In this document: positions 21,873 through 33,675 of the stretch, one piece after another
Layout of the letters: every line of letters begins with the position of its first letter
Position numbering within the stretch: position 1 is the stretch's first letter
Source of the DNA: Dendrobium chrysotoxum
Taxonomy: Eukaryota > Streptophyta > Magnoliopsida > Asparagales > Orchidaceae
Assembly: GCA_019925795.1 (NCBI GenBank)
Contig: CM034311.1
Span: forward strand, 15,010,926-15,074,925
Direction of reading: 5' to 3'
Length of the DNA stretch: 64,000 nt
The notes under the pieces: model-generated
The model's input: only the letters and a program-made list of their open reading frames with translations
Told to the model about the DNA's origin: nothing
The model's database searches: none
Position numbers and translations under genes: made by a program

Positions 21873-24800
21873 TGAGGGGGAAAATTTAACCGCCGCACAG
21901 ATTTGATTTCTCCTATTTTGTAATTGAATAATGCATTGGAATAAAGTACAGTCTCGGGAGACTGACATAATGTTCTACAATGGATTCAATATCAAACTAG
22001 GGTTTTGAAAAATGATATTTTTATAATCAAACATAGTTCGAAGAATAACATATCATCTCGAAAGATGAATATAAAATTCTTTAAAATGTGTTTAAAAATA
22101 GAAATAAAGTTTTAAAAATTCAACCACTCTTCTGATTAGAGGCAACAAGGAGAATACGATATCATCTTAAAAGACAAATGTGATATTCTTCAAGGCATCT
22201 AAAGATAAGAATGGGTTTTATAAAATTCTTCACTTTTAAAATCGAATATAACAAGAAGAATGTTATATCATCTAGGGAAACAAAAATAACATTATACAAG
22301 TATATTTAAAGTTAAAAATGAGTTAAAAAAAAAGATAATCTGCATTCCCAAAGATTTTTCCCTTATTTTATGTAAATAAAATAAGGTTTATTTTAAACTA
22401 GAGTTCTCAAATCCCTATAAGGGCAAGCCCCTATAGTTAATTACATCTTAAGAGGGGTACTCCTAAAAAAACTCTTGATTAAAGCAATTATTTCATACCC
22501 TTTGATTACAAAGTAAAAGATAAGGAAACTAGGTAGGAATTTTTCAAGGAGAAAGCTCAATGTTGAATAGTTCTTAGCAAGTCAAAGGAGAAAAAGTAGG
22601 AGATACCGGATTTTGAGAAGCTTAGAGGCAACCTCAGTCTATCCTATGTTGGGCTTTACATTTTAAGAGAGAATTTTTTATGTTTGAGTTGGCATTTTAT
22701 TGAAAATTTGGGATTATATTCCCGAAGGGTGAGGACTTAAGATTTAAAAATCTACCTCAGAACCTAAATCTATTTTGGATACTACAAAGTAGTGACCCAA
22801 ACCTAGCTAATGAAGTTCAAATCTGGACTTATCCCAGCCTGGATTGGGGAGCCAGCTAACCACGTAGGCGCTTTAAAAACATGTGTCCAGTCTCTTTATG
22901 AAAGATGGGTAGTTGTTTAAGTTTTGAGGAATCGGGGCCAACATTTAAAATAAGTCCTAATTGTCCCCTTTACTTATGTATGGTAAATGATGCTTGAGAG
23001 TGTAATGCAATTAAAATTTCAAACTCTTTTAATTTGTATCTAATGTAATGCATACTAATTGACTCGAATGCATAAAATGATTTATGAAGAAGTTTTGAAA
23101 TCAGGCTTATAAAATAGATTTTTCCTAGAGATTGCACAACATCCCCTTGACAAAATTGCACCCTAATAGGCTAGGTGGTCTGTCAGAACTCGCAAGCAAG
23201 GAGGTGCCTAACAAGGAAGCGAAAGTATTAATATGCATATGCTGACTCTCGGTGATCCCGAGCTTACTTCTTAGATCATTAGAGTTTTTATGTGAGCCTA
23301 AAAATTTTATTTAAATTTCAAGTAGAAAATATTTTTATCATGCCCTTACAAAAAAAAACACTCCGATCGTATCCAGGCTAAAACAAAATACGGCATGCAA
23401 GAATCCTTAAAAAAAAACTAATGTGCAAATAATGTAAAAAATAAAATCAAATTATCCAAAAATATAATGTTTAAAGTCTATTTTATTTACAACCCAGGGT
23501 CCGCTGAAAAAGTAAAGTGGCCGGGTACCATTGACAACAAACCCGGATTCTAGTCCTAAGAATGACAGAAATAATTTTGAAATGGGATATACTTTTCTTT
23601 TCTTCACTTCTTCGTCTTCTCTCCTTTGCCTTCTTTTCTTTGTCCTCTTTCATTTGTCTTCTTCCCTTTGTCTTCTTTCCTTCTACGAGCTCCTTGCGTT
23701 CGTCAGTTTTGGATACCCAAAAGAAAAGAAACTCATCCCCGAAGGGGTATTTTCTTTTCCCTTTGGTTATTTAAATCACCCTAACTTGGCTTAGAACATT
23801 CCCCTGAGGTATATTCTCCTCTCTTTGGATTCCAAGTTAGGTGTGATATCCCACTTTCAAGTCACTTTCACATTACAACTCTTTTTAAACACATTCACTT
23901 TATATTACATCCCAGATAAAAAAAAAATCTAGACTATCTATAAGGTTATCCTACGTAATTTATAATAAATTAATCCCAAGCAGTTATATATTTATATTTT
24001 AAATTAAATTCATTAGCCATACTTGGCCATGCTCTTTTAATTTTAAGGGGGTTAGCATTTTCTGAAGCACCTGCAAAAAATATTGTCAATTTAAATCTTT
24101 AATTTGCCCCCTTTAATTTAGCCATGCACTAGCATGACCACCTGTAAAAAATTTTGTGAGCATCCAAATCATTCCTATCCTAGGGATAATCTATCGCCCA
24201 TCACATCAATTCTCAGATTGCAATAATAAATAAATAAACAAACACACCAATCATTTTTACAACCAGCACGCAGTGAAAATCACGAGAAGGCCCATCACAC
24301 AGCAGCAAGAAAGTAAACATCGGCCTAACCTAAAGCTAAAGTTGGTTGTCCTAGTAAACAAATCTAAGTGTGTGCAGTTGGCTGTGTGGTTTGGATATAT
24401 CCTAGATCAGTTATTGATTGAAGTTTTCTAGCTGATTGAATTTAGTTTGTTGAAAGGTCAGAGGGGGTTTTACGTTCAAAATTAAGTTTTAGTGTCTCTA
24501 ATATTTTAAAGCTTATTTTAAATTAAATTTTAATTGTTAAAATTTGATTAATGATTTTTGTTATTTAAGGTGTTTTAACTAAACAACATTTTTTTAGGAT
24601 ATTTAGCTTAATTATTTATCAAATTTTTTTTATGATTAAAATTTTAGATTATTTAAAGAGTTATTAAATTTTTTATTGATTTAAGACATTATTGATGATT
24701 TATTAAATTTTTTTTAAATATTTTATTTAGTTATTATTTGATTATAAAATGATTAAAATATTACCAAGATTCAATTTAAAATTATGTTCAAATTAAATCT

Positions 24801-27800
24801 CTTAGTGGTTATGTGTGTCAATTATGATTTGGTTATTAAAGATTATATAATTTTCACGAATTTTTATCTAAAATATCATTAGTGTATTGAAATTTTCATT
24901 AATTGATTGTTTAATTTTGATTAGCTTTAATTAAGGTTATATCAATAATATACACTAATCCTAAGGGGAATGTCACCAAATTTTCTATGTTCTATATTTC
25001 TACCCTAAAATGTGTATGCATCCTAAGTCTAAGTTTTCTAAGACTCAGTCCTTAATTTTTATTCTTAAATATCACTAATGTTGCATGGGATGAAAAAGTT
25101 TATTATTACTAACCCTTGGGACATTAAGCACGTGAAAAAGGGTTTAAGAATCTAAAAATAAAATAAATTAATAATAATCCTAATATAATTGAAGTTACTA
25201 CAGGGACCTAAAAGGGAAGGGTTCGCACAAACCACACTAAGGCTTCCTAGGGGCTTTCTAAGTTTTAAGAAAACTTACAACACTGGGGGCTATGACCCGG
25301 TGGATTCCGCCCATAGCACCTCTACCTGGTTGGATAGAGGCGACTGGCACCTTTGTCCCTTGTCATTTTGTTCAGTCGACCGGTACCATTCCTCGCAGTT
25401 CATACAAATAAAGATGAATAAAATAGGGATTAGAAGCACATTTAATAGTTAATGATAAAATAATATAAATTTACTAAAAAGAACAATGTACCTTTCTTCG
25501 GGCTTGGACAGCAGTTCGGCTGATTGCCTTTTGAATTTTTCACTTTTGAAAGCATACTTTGCACTTTTCCAATATTCACCCCAAGGCACAAGAAAGGGGG
25601 AAGAAGAAGGAGAAAGAGAGAGGTACAGAGAGAAAGAGAGTCACTACTTCTTTTATCGCCCAAGCAACTCACTCTCCAACATCCATATGCCTCACCTCTC
25701 AAAACATTTCAACTTTCAATAATTATATACTTTAAAATACTATTTAACATACCCACACTTCATTTCTCACAATCCAAGCTCTCTTTTTCATTTTCAAACA
25801 CTTTACCTTTCCACACATACACTTCCACTTCTCACAAATACACATGCTTCACATTCCAAAATCTACACTTTTCACTATTCGAAATCACTCTTATACACTT
25901 TTCAAAAATATATATACTTTCCCAAGCAATCCACTTTAAAACACACACACTTACGAAACACTTTACTTTTTAACCCACAAACTTTTCAAACCACTTTGCT
26001 TTTCAAAACCTCATATTTCACCCTTTATTTTTCTCACACAATACCTCTCCAACATACATTTTCACCTTTCATCCCTTCAAAATCACAATTGAACCTTTCA
26101 AAACATACACCTGTCAAAACACTTTACCTTTCAAAGCCTCACAATTTATTTTCCATTTTTCACAACCATCACCTTTCTCACAAAATAAACAAAACTCTTT
26201 ACTCTCCACACTTACATATATTACTCTTCAAAAACAAACACACATGTTACTTTTCAAAACATATACATTTTCATCTTCCAAAAGATATACACACTTTGCC
26301 TTATACACATTTTCACCTTTCCAAAGATTACATAACTCACCTTCAAAATATACACCTATCAAAACACTTTTCAACGCACATACACATGCACTTTACCAAA
26401 TTCAAATACTTCTCCCTTCAATGCAAACACTAATGAGAGCAAGATACCTTAAAACTATTCTTTTACAACATGTTTAATATTAGACCCAACTTATAAATAG
26501 TGAACAACAAATTCATGTAGTTGTTCTAACAACTCAATGCCCATGCTCAATATAACTCCATCCCTTCCCAAAATGCATGAAACTTTCCAACACTCACACA
26601 TTCTCCTTCAAACAACTACAAAAGGATGTTGAACTCCCTTCCACATCTTCTCTAATGCTCTCTAATTCCTTTACATAAATGAAAACATGCCATCATGATT
26701 TTCTTCCCAACTATGATGCTCACAATTCTTTCCAAAATCACATTTCTCTTTTTCACTATGACTTTCCTTTCTTTCAATTACCACATGAAATTATGTAGAT
26801 CACTTTACTTGCTTATTTGAGAGAAAATAAGATGAGAGAAATCCCACTTCCTTTCTAATCTCAAGATAAGATGTCCAACTAGATGTTTAGGAAATGAAAG
26901 ATATATGCAAACAATGCACTTTCTCATCACTAACAAATATTTTCAATTTTAGACATTTCTAAAACATATATTGCAATTGCCATAACTAATAGAACTCATC
27001 AAATTTTCATCTCAAACATTTTCTTTTAAGTAAAAAAGAAGACCTAAGAATTTTAATCAAAGTTTCTCAGATTTTCCTTTCAAAAACAATTTCCAAGAAA
27101 TGCGTTTGTCTTCATCCAATGGTAATGAGAAATAAGCATGCATTCCAATCTAGTATCTCATACATTCAAGAACCGTTGATAATCCAAAGAAGATGAATTA
27201 ACCAACAAAAGAGAATCCTTCTCTTTGCAATAAGAGAAAGTAAGGGAAATAAACATTCCCATATTTTCAATCTCACATACCTTCTTCTCCTTCCAAAACG
27301 ATAGCACTAAACCTTCCCAAATCACTTTTTCATCATCAAGATTGCTAAAAGGAAGAGAAAGAAGATGAGAATGTAGAAGATATACCTATAGCAGAAATGA
27401 CTGACAGTTAGGGCAAATTGGCGAGCGGCTACTGCTGTAGTGGGGCTCGGTCATCTTCTTTGGGGCGAAACTGATGGGAGAGAGGGAGCAGGCCGGAGAA
27501 GGAGAGGGGATTGGTAGGACCCTAGGGGCCATTGCTTCTACGAATCAAAGGGGGAATGGGAGGTTACGGAGTGCGAATAGAGAGGGAGATGGCAGGGGGT
27601 TCGGCCTGCTTGAGAACTAGGAGGAGACGGATGAGTTCGTTCCTTAGCGTCGAGTGAGATCCGAGAGGGAGAGGGATTTCTCCTGGGTCTTCTTGCGAAC
27701 ACAGAGGAAGCAGGCCTTGCGAACTGGGACCGTGGGAGACACGAGAGTGGGGGCACTTTGTAAAAATAGAGAGTCGCTCCAGTGGGGGGCTTTCACGAAT

Positions 27801-28441
27801 GAGAGAGAGATAGAGGGAGATCGTGGGTTTAGTGGCCCTAACTCCTCTCAAAACTGTTTCTTATTTGAATTTTAATGGAGTTGGAGGAAAATTATTGGTT
27901 CAATCCTGATTGTATATAGATTTGTAAGATAATGTTTAATAAAATAGAGATGATTTTGAGATTGATTTAAATTTTAGTATTATAAGGGCTTGAATTGATT
28001 TATTTAATTCGATTAACGTTGCTTTAGTTTCAATTGACTCGCGACCAATTAATTTAGGTAACTCAGAGTCATCGTCGTTCAAATCCAACTCGATTTGAGT
28101 CAATTTAACTCGATTCGCATCGACGCACTTCGAGACGAGCTGATTTAATTTAAATCATGTTAAAATCAAATAATTTTTATTGGATTGATATCAATTTGAT
28201 TATATTAGGTTCACTTAATGTAAAATATAATGAATTTGATTTTAATTTTATTTTTATTGATTTTAAGTGGTTCGATTCAACTGAGATTGAGCTAGAAAGC
28301 TGAGTCTGGAGGTTGAGTCGATGCTACGGCATTGGGTATCCACCTAAGGGAAATCCTAAAGGTGACGTCTACACTAGGCTATGAAGACCTAGGTGCTAGA
28401 GTTGATTTCGTAGAAATTGACCTCAAATAATGAGGTCAACA
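21873..28441 (-). mobile_element. Giant solo LTR (6569 bp), probably of a Tat-type gypsy element
   Basis: The insert starts TG (tgaggggg) and ends CA (gaggtcaaca), is flanked by ATTAT on both sides, and has no gag/pol, primer site or internal LTR copy that I could find. That fits one LTR left after recombination. Its sequence matches the LTR-like copies at 33676-36172/44797-45100 and 45101-49026, for example 'gattggggagccagctaacc' (22840, 45990) and the 'ctgacatc'/'gaggtgcctaa' blocks (23200, 46360). The copy at 45-49 kb adjoins a Tat pol on the minus strand, so I orient this LTR the same way. On the minus strand a ctctctatctctctctc leader at 27800-27830 could mark the transcription start region. 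ORFs within it are low-complexity. Confidence 0.75.
25720..26440 (+). repeat. Low-complexity (cttttcaaaacacatacac)-like tract in the giant LTR
   Basis: About 700 bp have almost no G on the + strand, built from degenerate copies of a roughly 20-25 bp word of the type cacttttcaaaacatacac. It encodes long meaningless His/Ser/Thr-rich frames. It is strongly strand-asymmetric. Confidence 0.8.
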
Positions 28442-28446
28442 ATTAT
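28442..28446. repeat. Target duplication ATTAT, right of giant LTR
   Basis: Second copy of the 5-bp duplication made by the LTR element insertion. Confidence 0.9.
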
Positions 28447-28942
28447 ATTCTATTTTGATACTTAGCATCCTAACAGTAACCGATAATTTTTATTGAGTTG
28501 TGCAACCATCCCAAATTAGTTTTTGACCAGCATGTAGTAATTTAAAGAATTTTTTAGTTTTTGAGTTTGGTGGCTCTGCCATGCTGGCCCTTAAATTAGG
28601 ACTTGCTGCATCAAAAATAAGTTCTACATACTGTCTACTCATTTGATCTTCATTGACTATTTCAAAAGCTATGGATGGACCGGCATGAGTATCTCTATAT
28701 GGCTCATACTCTCCATGTCAGATCCAAATCCAATATCCTGAAATAAATCCCCTACGATATAAATCAACTTTTACATCATCGGGCTTAATAAATGCTTGAT
28801 TTTTATGCTTCGAGCATGGATATCTAAATATTCCATCTGACTTAAACAAAGGTAGTTGACATGCGACTTGAATAAAAGTCTCAACTCCCTCCATAAATTC
28901 ATCTGTCAATCTTTTTTGACCTGGTAATAATCTGTTATACAT
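28447..28942 (-). pseudogene. CACTA TNP2-type transposase, N-terminal part
   Basis: The ATG at 28940-28942 opens a transposase-associated domain: MYNRLLPGQKRLTDEFMEGV, then a Cys-containing segment and KPDDVKVDLYRRGFISGYW (about 28740-28800). After a frameshift/stop near 28718, the next conserved block (EPPNSKTKKFFKLL, about 28530-28570) is recognisable. It then runs to SIKIEYN, where the giant LTR interrupts the gene. The rest resumes at 21867. In the third position of the zinc-finger-like segment the spacing is Cys-only (CSKHKN), as is common in the family. Confidence 0.85.
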
Positions 28943-29071
28943 CTAATATCTCTCTTCTTAGATAGTCATTTGGATGTTAAAGCAAACATTCCCTACATAG
29001 TTATGAAATGAATTAATAAAAAAGGTGCAGCCTTAACGGTGTGAAATGCATCAAGGTAGGAAATACATAAA

Positions 29072-29925
29072 TCCTTTTTCTCCATTGTGCCCTGTTAAAA
29101 CTCAAATTCTCATTTAAATCTATTAAAGAAAGATCATTTTTAATATTTTCTAACCAAGTCTTTTTAGGTCTACCTCTACCTTTCTTAACATAAGTCAAAT
29201 CTAATACCTCTACTTTCCTGATGGGGTCATTGAAGGATAGCCATTTTATGTGACCAAACCATCTAATTACTGTGACTTTCTCTAATCTTATCTTCCACTG
29301 GTGCTATGCCAACCTTTTGATGTATGTGCTAATTTTGTATCCTATCTATATGGGTAAAGACACTCATCCACCTGAGCATCCTCATCTCTGTAACACTTAA
29401 CTTAGTATTATGCTTCTCTTTTAATGGTCAACATTCGGCACCATAAAGCATTGCAGGTCTCACCATCATCTTATAGAATTTTCCTTTATGTTTGAGGGGG
29501 ACTTTTCTATCACACAACAAGCCCGATGCATTCCTCCACTTCAACCATCCAACTTGAATTCTATTGATAATATCCCCATCTATTTCACCATCACTCTGAA
29601 TAATAGAACCAAGATATCTAAAATGTGTACCCTTATTAATGACTTGATTGCCCAAAGTCACAATCCTCTAATCCTCTCACAAGGTCTATTACAATTAAAA
29701 TTATACTCTATATATTCAGGTTTAGATCTACTCAAGTGAAAACCTTTAGACTTTAAGGTTGACCTCCATAATTCAAGTTTACCTTCAGCTCCCTCTCTAA
29801 TCTTATCAACAAGAAGAATATCATCAGCAAAAAGCAAACATCAGGTACATCCTCTTACAAATGTCTAGTGAGAACATCGATGACTAAAGCAAAAAGATAT
29901 GGGCTTAAGGCTTTCTCTAAATTAA
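29072..29925 (-). mobile_element. RTE-type LINE fragment inside the CACTA element
   Basis: The minus strand encodes the region downstream of RT: GTHFRYLGSIIQSDGEID (about 29600), WLKWRNASGLLCDRKVP (about 29520) and the C-terminal RGRPKKTWLENIKNDL (about 29150-29190). It matches the RTE pieces at 12241-13232 and 31955-33675 but lacks the extreme 3' tail (similarity begins at about 29072) and everything upstream of about 29925. It lies between the transposase start and the CACTA terminus. Confidence 0.8.
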
Positions 29926-30532
29926 TACCAAAGGTATGCATGAAGATTAAAAGGTATGCATAGTTTAAGCATGGAGATAAAAATAAACTAAGGAGATGCA
30001 TGGAGATCACCTTCAGCTAAGGCGGGAGGAAAAAAATTGGCAATGTCAAGGTCGGCCGGTGGTCAAGTTCGGTCCAGCAAGGGCAGAAGGTTGAGCCTTC
30101 CTTAGATGAATCGGACGAGCAAGAGATCGAGGGCAGATTTGGGCGAGCGATCGCGTTCTCCGGATGAAATAGAACAGCCAGACAAAGAAATGAGGAAGAA
30201 GGAGGGGGTTTAGTTTGAGGGCACTTTTCGATGGCGTTTCCAGTTATTTAAACTGACAAAATTTTTTTACTTCAAAATGGCATGTAAACCGCCGGTAAAT
30301 ACCAACATGAAAACATAATACCGATGGTATTTTAGGTGATAAGAAAACATAATACCTATGGCATTTCTAGCGGTCATTTGACTGCCAAAATTTTTGACAA
30401 TTTTCTCTTTAGTACCTGTGGTTTGACCGCGGATTTCTAGCAACGGTGAAACAGTTGGTTTAACTGTCGATATTTCTAGCGGTCATTTGACCGCCAGAAA
30501 TGTTGGCAGTATTCAGTGAATTTCCTGTAGAG
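29926..30532. repeat. CACTA 5' untranslated and subterminal region
   Basis: 29930-30240 is a moderately GC-rich leader-like stretch upstream of the transposase. 30250-30532 contains the subterminal repeats (gcggtcatttgaccgc-type words, several in both orientations) and the decayed terminus tttcctgtagag. Confidence 0.65.
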
Positions 30533-31954
30533 ATATAAAATCATAGTGTATAGCTATAAATAAAAGCTACATATTAGAGAAATAAAATTAGACATAATCA
30601 TGAAGAAATCTAAAGAAGAAATGCCTATATAGACTCAGATCACAGTCCTAAAATTTGTTACTCACTACAAGCCACAAATATCGATCTAAATTTCTAATTA
30701 CTTCTTTCCTAAGCATTCACAAGAAAATTTAAATTCAATATCATAAATCACATTGTTGAGTAGAATAGTAATATTAATTATCCTTAATTCAATAAATAAT
30801 GCTAAAATTTAAATAAATAAGAAATTTCGTATAAGTCTTATATCTCATAATAGAAAGTATTAGATTTCTCATTGAACAGATATAATCCATATGTTCTAGT
30901 ACATTATGACTCCCAACAGATAGATCCCACTTATCAGAATAAATCCATAGATTCTGACCACTTATAACTCCGAATAGATAAAATTTTAATTAGTTTTACA
31001 TCCCCCAAATCAGAAAGAATCTAAAAGATTCTCACCCCTTATAACTCAAAAGAAATAGTTGTCACATCAAAACTCTATAATATCACAAAATTCAATCACA
31101 TAAATGAATATTTCTTTTCATTATAATAATTAACGCATGAAAGAACTCATTTTAGAATGTGATAATTTTCTAAAACAATAATAGCAGAATACAATACTAT
31201 GTCAAAATTGATTTATTTTAGAAAACAACTAATTTATCATGGATTGTGACGAACATTGTTTCAAATCTTTTATTGTATTACAATATGAATTTTAAAGTTA
31301 GGATTATTATCAAATCAATTCAAAAAGCTTAATTTTCAAAACCCTCGGTATAAAATATTCAGAAAAAATTTTAAATATTGAAAATCTCAGTCTCTATAAC
31401 TAACAAAAAGTTATATGTTAAAAGTTTTATTAATGCGAAGTCATCATTGTCTTTCAGTAATGAAAATATAAATTTAAATGAAAATTTTTAAAAATATCCA
31501 TATTAGATAGCCATAGTGTGACTACCTCAATCTGTACAGTTTTTAGAACTGGGTCGTCACCTAAAAATAACTCGAAGCTGCCTAAAACAAACTCTCTCCT
31601 TCTCTCTTTAACAAGCTGCCATGCATGAGATGAGTGAAGTGAATAGTGAAAAATAACAGTTTTAATAAGTAAATTTGACCTAGCACTGAGGTGCCTAAAC
31701 TTGATAGCACTATGGCATTCCCACTAGAAGACTATAGCACCATGGCACCAAAACCTAGCATCACTGTGTTAGCTCAATTTTTCAAAATTTAGAGAGCACA
31801 ACATTTGTGAGTAACCTTATCTAGTGTTGTGGAACCACATGGGAAAAAATCTAGATTCTTAGAACATGCATTCAGATCTTTGGGATCCACTTCATAACAT
31901 ATGCACACAATTCATAAGCATACAAAATATTCTCAGACATATCTATAAGAATGT
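30533..31954. other. AT-rich DNA with short internal repeats, unclassified
   Basis: From 30870 to 31060 a phrase of roughly 60-70 bp (…atagattctgacc…cttataactcc…) recurs about three times in diverged form. No ORF or terminal repeats were found. The flank at 31680-31830 has repeated 'agcactatggca' words of unknown meaning. Confidence 0.35.
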
Positions 31955-33675
31955 AACAAAAACAACAAGCCTTTTAACCCACTATGTGGGGTAGACTACA
32001 TGAATCCTTTTTTCTATTGTGTCCTTTTAAGAGTCAAATATTCATCTAAATCTAATAAAGAAAAGTAATTTTTAATATTTTCTAACCAAGTGTTTTTAGG
32101 TCTACCTCTACCTTTCTTAACATAAGTCAAATCTAATACATCTACTTTCCTAACTGGGTCATCATAAGGTTGTTGTTTTATGTGACCAAACTATCTAAGG
32201 TGGCTCTCTCTAATCTTATCTTCCACTGGAGCAATTCCAACCTTTTCATGTATATGATCATTTCGAATCATATCTCTAAGCGTAAAGCTAGTCACCCACC
32301 TAAGCATCTTCATCTTTACAATAATTAACTTAATATTATGCTTCTCTTTTAATGGCCATCATTCTACACCATAAAGCATTGCAGGTCTCACTACCATCTT
32401 ATAGAATTTTCCCTTAAGTTTAAGAGGGACTTTTCTATCATATAACAAGCCTGATGTATTCCTCCACTTCAACCATCCAACATGAATTCCACTAATGATA
32501 TCCCCATCTATTTCACCATCACTCTAAAAAGTAGACCCAAGATATCTAAAATGTGAAGTCTTATTAATGACTTGATCGCCCAAAGTCACAATCCCCAACT
32601 AGATATATTATTACTAAAATTACACTTTATATATTCAGTTTTAGATCTACTCAAATAAATTCCTTTAGACTCTAAGTTTGATCTCTATAATTCAAGTTTA
32701 CCTTCAACTCCCTCTCTAGTCTTATCAACAAGAAGATATCATCAGTTAAAACATATACCATGGTAGAACCTCTTACAAATGTCTAGTGAGAACATCCATG
32801 ACTTAAGAAAAATGATATGGGCTTAAGGCAAATCCTTGATGCAATCCAACTAAAATAAGAAAATACCTTGTCAAACCACCTTGTGTTTGAACACAAGTAA
32901 TAGCTTCTACATACATATCCGTAATGACTTGAATATAATCAATATTAACCCCTTCCTTATGCACCTCTCTTGGAACTTTATCATAGCTTTTTCTAAATCA
33001 ATAAAAATCATATGTAGATCCTCCTTATTCTCTTTATACTTCTCCATCAAACCTCTCAATATATGTATAACTTCCATAGTAAATCTACCTGGCATGAATC
33101 CAAATTGATTTTTAGAAACATTAGTGTCACGCTGCAACATATGCTCCATAATTCTCTCTGATAGTTCTAAAGCATGACACATTAACTTAATTCCTTTATA
33201 ATTTGCACAATATTGTGCATCACCATTATTCTTAAAAATAGGAATCAACACACTCATTCTCCACTCATCTCGCATCATTTTAGTCTTCAAAATAATATTA
33301 ATAATTTTATTAAGCAAAGAAATTCCTTCCTCGCCTAAGCATTTCCACACCTTATTGGAATTTCATCACGTCCAACAGCTTTCCACACTTCATTTTTGTT
33401 AAAGCCTCTTTAACTTCAATTTTACTAATACGCTGATAAAAATAAAAAGATTTATTTTCATTTAGGGTGCTAAGGTCACTAAAGTCTATCACATTCTCAC
33501 AATCTTCATTAAAATGTTTAGCAAAATATCTCATCCACCTTTGTTGAATATCCTTTTCTAGTAAAAGCATTTTTTAATCTTCATCCTTAATACACTTCAC
33601 TTGATCCAAATTCTTACAACTCCTATATCTTTGTTTACCTAACTTATACATATGAAAAAATTTTTGAGAGTTACC
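31955..33675 (-). mobile_element. RTE-type LINE: RT to 3' end
   Basis: The longest RTE copy here. On the minus strand, the linker before RT (RYFAKHFNEDCENVIDFSDL, about 33490-33545) is followed by RT blocks in 32907-33350: WRMSVLIPIFKNNGD, NYKGIKLM, NQFGFMPGRFTMEVIHILRG and MIFIDLEKA. After a frameshift the thumb/C-terminal region runs to the RTE 3' end at about 31955, with tail acaaaaacaacaagcc on +. It is 5'-truncated at about 33675, so the endonuclease is missing. Several stops and indels make it inactive. In the family this enzyme copies the LINE RNA at a nicked target. Confidence 0.85.

Larger units (their letters stand above)
16067..30532 (-). mobile_element. CACTA (En/Spm-like) transposon, minus orientation
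   Basis: Termini: aactatgtgaaaatttttca at 16067 and, in reverse from 30532, ctctacaggaaattcactga. Both are decayed CACTA ends followed by matching taccaac/tgccaac blocks. Subterminal regions (16080-16440 and 30260-30520) are packed with short repeats in both orientations (ccgccaaaaa, ttttggcggt, gcggtcatttgaccgc). Both CACTA genes lie inside on the minus strand: the TNP2-type transposase (28942 down to about 18930, split by an LTR) and a second gene (about 18470 to 16830). Excluding the LTR insert, the element is about 7.9 kb. No matching 3-bp target duplication is visible (cca against ata), so an edge may have rearranged. Confidence 0.85.

Noticed and set aside
25524..26433. Two ORFs of 145-149 codons rich in His, Ser, Thr and Phe
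   Set aside because: Translation of a low-complexity repeat tract inside the giant LTR; open because the tract has almost no G.
27538..27875. Overlapping ORFs on both strands at the end of the giant LTR
   Set aside because: Purine/pyrimidine-biased leader region; several frames open, none with a domain.
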